Positions 60,221-64,000 of a DNA stretch of 64,000 bases are shown piece by piece. The first letter of the stretch is position 1, and each line of letters starts with the position of its first letter. The notes beneath the pieces were generated by a model. The model did no database searches. It saw nothing but the letters and a program-made list of their open reading frames with translations, and was not told where the DNA came from. The position numbers were made by a program, and so were the translations under genes. Location of the stretch: the NCBI RefSeq assembly GCF_002234675.1, contig NC_019864.2, positions 9,035,629-9,099,628 on the forward strand, read 5' to 3'. Origin of the DNA: Oryzias latipes. Lineage: Eukaryota > Chordata > Actinopteri > Beloniformes > Adrianichthyidae.

Positions 60221-61302
60221 GGCTACGTTCACACTGCAGGGCTTAATGCTCAATTCGGATTTTTTGAAAAAATCCGAATTGTTTGCTAGACCGTTCACAT
60301 TTCCAAGTAAATCCGAACTTTTGTGATCTCCAGTGTAACCGTGACACGACCCAAACGAGACCCGCATGCGCAGAAGCCAGAAGAATACTCAACGGTGAAC
60401 GACGTCACTTGTTGTTTGCGGAGCAGATGTCAACAACAGTGTTGTCAAAAGCGGAGCTCTTTTTGTAATATTAAATTTATTTTCACGAAGGAGCAGCACA
60501 ATTACAATCTTCTCATTTTAAGAAGGCAATGGAGTCGGGATCGTCTGTACCCACTGTAGTGGAATGGAAATGTGTATGTGTTGGAGCCGCTCGCCCGCGT
60601 GTGTGCAAGCGCGTGCCGCGATAGAGAATAGGGGGGGGGGGGCAGTGTGTGCGCGCATTCATGTTGTGTGTTACGGAGGACGGTAATAAAAGAAGGTTTC
60701 CCCCAAAATAAATGCTATGGACTCTTTATTAACCCGTTCTGGAGAATCTAAGGATCAGAACAGGGAGGAGGAGGAGGGTCGCCTCGGGTCCCCCGCGCTT
60801 GAGCACGGTCAAAGGGGAGAAAGAAAAAAAAGTTATCGCGGGAAAGGTTCAACACCACGCTCTGCCATTTATCTGGAAATTTTTTCAAAAACCGCCCAGT
60901 TGCGATAAGAGCCCTGGAGTTTGGCCTGAAAAGAGCGATCACCCCAAATATTAATCCAATCGGGGATCTCGCTTCCCTTCCACTGACTGATCTCAGCAGC
61001 ATCGTCCACCATGGTTGATGTTTACGTTCTCGTTCCTGCCTACTTTAACGCAAAATGATGACGTTTGTTGCGTGTCGATGACGTACAGTTCGGAATCAAG
61101 TCGCCTGGCCGGTCAGACGGCGGTCGCAATTGAAAAGAACGGCTACAATTCGGAATCAGGACGGCTAATCCACGGGGCCTGGGTCGCAATTGAAAAGATC
61201 GGATCTGTGTCATTCAGACTGTCATGAAAAGATCGGAATTGGGCCGCTTAGGGGCAAAAAATTCGGAATTGGGTCGTTTCAGCCTGCAGTGTGAACGTAG
61301 CC
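60221..61302. mobile_element. DNA element with GGCTACGTTCACACTG ends, split by an LTR
   Basis: The two ends are inverted repeats beginning GGCTACGTTCACACTGCAGG. Near the left end is a perfect palindrome with 14-bp arms (60252-60280, AATTCGGATTTTTT). The right part repeats 'attcggaat' and 'ggtcgcaattgaaaag' several times. No target duplication could be matched (flanks '...attat' and 'taagt...'). No transposase frame is present. Part of the middle is an LTR-like insert at 60579-60854. Confidence 0.65.
60579..60854. mobile_element. diverged solo LTR-like insert
   Basis: It begins TGTTGGAG and ends GGTTCAACA, like the solo LTR at 5808-6158. Shared internal pieces include 'acggaggacgg' followed by an AATAAA-type signal and 'cccgttctggag' against 'ccgctctggag'. 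It is shorter (276 bp) and flanking duplications are not clear. It interrupts the inverted-repeat element at 60221-61302. Confidence 0.6.
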
Positions 61303-61324
61303 TAAGTCACTGCCATCTTTTTAC

Positions 61325-61750
61325 AACATGGTCATCCCCATGTTGGAGCCAGACAACATTAGTAAGCAGTGATTGGTCCGAGTGGGTCTGAGTCATCGTG
61401 TCGATGGAAACCACTCTAACCAATAAGGAGTAAGCTTGTTGGACGTCCACACCCCTACCACTAGATAGTGGGCACAGGAGAATCTGTCACGCAGCATTCC
61501 ACATATTTGACCACCTACTTTTATGGATGCACCTGATTGGTCAGAATATAACTTGAATGACTTGCATTTAGGGAAAAAATGTCATGAAAGCAAAACTGGG
61601 ATTATCAGGGACATGTTAAAAAGGTATCAGAGCAAGAATAGTTATTCTAACCAATAGAATGACTGAGTAACAGCTGTTTATTTGTTCTATAGAAGTTGAT
61701 GGGATTTTGGCTTCTCGGAGCCAGCAGGTACTTCCTGTTTGGAAGACGAG
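61325..61750 (+). repeat. ~430-bp dispersed repeat, plus copy
   Basis: Motif order matches 31790-32215 in reverse: 'taagcagtgattggtccg', 'aaccactctaaccaataag', 'gtgggcacaggagaatctg', 'gattggtcagaatataact' and 'aacaggaagtac'-type sequence on the other strand. It starts just past the right end of the neighbouring inverted-repeat element. Non-coding. Confidence 0.6.
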
Positions 61751-63384
61751 GTGGGAGGGATCTCTCAGTCTTTTACAGTCAATGAGTAAAACTAACAGAA
61801 CAAGATTTTGATTCTTTGAACAGGATAAAAATGCTTTGGGGCCTAAGTGTTATCTCTGTTAAAAAAATCCCACAGAACTAAATGTTCTCTTCTCACGACC
61901 TCAACAGGGTTTCTAGTTTCTCCTGCTTTTTCATTTCCAGGAGTCACTGGCTTGCTGCCTGCCACAAAGATTAGTGACTAACACGAGGGTGTGTACTGCA
62001 GCACATGAGCACACGACTAAAAGTAATTCAAGTTAAGAGAGCAGGGCGGGTGGTAAGTTATGCCTCCAACAATCCAGCTGCCTGACTGCTGCAAAAGATG
62101 AAGGGAGGAGAACAAACCCAGCAGAGGCTTGATTTGACCTGATTTTCTGAGAAGATGGTGGGAGGAAACAGAGGGGTTCAGGGGATGATCCACAGCTGAG
62201 ACCCACACAGACAAGAGCCTTCAAATCCAAATAAAACCACAAACATGGTGACTTTTACTCCATTGGTTTATAGTATCACTTCAAAACCTTTAATAACAAA
62301 CCATTTGTTAACAAATGCAAACCTTAAATTCTACTTTTGCATCATATTTGATGCGCACAAATCTGAGACCCCTATCGTCTTAGCATGGTCCAAACTTTCC
62401 TAAAAAAACCTTTCTGTATATCTTGGACCATGTTTTCTGCCCTCTAAATCATCATCATATAACATAATTCCTGCACATTTCAAAATGGCTCCTTCCATGA
62501 AATCTAAAAAAAAAACAAAAACACTTTTGGCGGGAAAAAGATGAGCTAGTTTTCTAAACTTGCTAGTCAGAAGAACTCATGTAATGTTATCCTTTTTTTT
62601 TAAACGACTACTACCTGTATTGAATAAAAGCTAAATGCGTTGATCATTAATTCTTTATAATGCAGTTACACCATGTTAAAAATGTGTAGACCACATTTGA
62701 GACATTGGGTAAATAAGGGTCTTTTTTTCCTGAAAACCCTTGTCAATATTTCTGCATCTAAAACTAACATTGTTGCAAGCAAAAACTTCAAATCACCAAA
62801 AGTGCCATAACTGATACCATCTATATCTCATAAAAAAGATATTGCAAGTGTTTTTTTTCTGTACATTTCCTCCAAAGTATAAAAACATCTTATTTCCTAA
62901 GCAAATGTGAATATTTTGTTCATTTATTGATAGGCTTAGAGGGTTAAAAGGATAAGTAACCGTCAACGAGCAAGAGCCGCCGCCATGACCCTAAAAATTA
63001 GAGGAAGGCCTTAAGCAGCGCAGACAGGATGAACTAAATGAGTCCTGGTAATCCTCTCTTCAACAAACGCAGAATATTGAACGTCTTCCTCCAGCAATCT
63101 TCAATAATCCCTGCAAGTCAGCAGCCGTCTCCTTCTTCCAGTGGTAAGGATCTTCTGTCACAACGATGTGGCCGCGACTTAACCCAATTACATAAGACTA
63201 ACCCCATTCAGTGCATTGATTAAAGCACTGACACTGTTCAAATATGGATGATTGGAGCTATTGTGCATCCCTGAAGGCAGCGTCACACATCTCTGTTGGG
63301 AAATGCCTGATGACTGACAGATGAACAACACTCTAACCAAAACATAAAAACACAACAATAAATCATACATAATAGAGGATGGAG
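61751..63384. other. intron or flank, nothing recognised
   Basis: AT-rich DNA with poly-A/T tracts and no coding exon on the expected minus strand. Confidence 0.35.
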
Positions 63385-63610
63385 CCGTCTTAAAGTCCCA
63401 TCCGATCATCTTTTGATCTATTGTAATAGCATTCTCAGCGGTTTTTAAATTATGATTATGCAGTTTTTAGACAAAATCAAAAAATGTGTCGTTTTTTTTA
63501 GGACATAGTTTCTGCAGAGCAGCAGGATTTAATTAGAAATTCAACTCTGAGTTGTGGATGAGACCACTGGCATGGAGCAACCCCAACTCCCCCTTCCCAT
63601 CACCCATAAC
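63385..63610 (-). repeat. interspersed repeat copy
   Basis: Reverse-oriented relative of the family at 12395-12640: 'taaagtcccatccgatcat', 'catagtttctgcagagcag' and 'caactctgagttgtggatg'. Related sequence may extend to about 63760. Confidence 0.55.
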
Positions 63611-64000
63611 TGAGAGCTCTCTGTTTACAGGCTCTCCCGCTAGCTTAGAAAATGCAGCAGCTTCAAGTTGTTCCACAAAAGGGATTTTAGCAAACATGAG
63701 CTTGAGAAAAGATGCAGGGAGTGTCAAAAACCCATCAGTGCTTTACTCAAACTAAACTCCTTATGATGGGCTTATCTCTCTGGGAGATGGGGAAGAGGAA
63801 AAGTAAAGTTTTCTGAAATTTGCTGAAGATTAAAAAGCTATCTGCGCATTTCTAAACTGGAGAACTGGATGTGTTTAATGTTGACTGTATTTTGTTGCGG
63901 CTGAGAGTCCATCTGACATGACAAACATGTCGATTCAGTCATTTCTGACATGAATTCATCTGTTCTCCTTTAAAAGAAGACGTCAGATCGTTATCAAAAG

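Overview
This window looks like nuclear DNA from a teleost fish, probably a percomorph and possibly medaka-like. The genes are split by introns on one strand. The non-coding DNA is AT-rich and full of fish-type Tc1, hAT, PIF/Harbinger, piggyBac-like, SINE and Ty3/gypsy-like debris. The species call is an inference from repeat style and protein similarity. No bacterial operon, CRISPR array or phage is visible.

Four protein-coding genes are supported, all on the minus strand. From right to left: (1) the 3' part of a PRAG1/PEAK-family scaffold pseudokinase (59391 to 54908, two exons, N-terminal part not in the window); (2) synaptotagmin-12 (42944 to 30074, seven coding exons, 429 codons plus stop), whose likely promoter is a CpG-rich block near 51.4-52.1 kb; (3) a complete catalase (27091 to 17350, thirteen exons, 527 codons plus stop, ending in the peroxisomal-type tripeptide SKM); (4) a two-exon IFITM/CD225 small membrane protein (about 10066 or 10165 to 9404). 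Exon borders were placed by hand from GT/AG signals and reading-frame phase. In catalase and synaptotagmin-12 every junction keeps frame.

The left 9 kb is a transposon graveyard. It holds an integrase C-terminal remnant and a reverse transcriptase remnant of Ty3/gypsy type. It also holds two related Harbinger elements in the same orientation, one interrupted by a solo LTR with a 4-bp duplication, and a long AT microsatellite. Further elements lie in introns and intergenic DNA: two hAT-type elements with perfect 8-bp duplications, a 1.6-kb Tc1 element with an open DD34E transposase inside synaptotagmin-12 intron 1, TTAA-flanked piggyBac-like MITEs, tRNA-derived SINEs, a 14-bp minisatellite and a near-palindromic hairpin.

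The four genes do not form a pathway: they serve peroxide detoxification, membrane trafficking, signalling scaffold and membrane/innate-immunity roles. I found no convincing new biological system. The most interesting items are the nested elements with readable insertion histories, the nearly intact Tc1 element and the distant CpG-rich candidate promoter.
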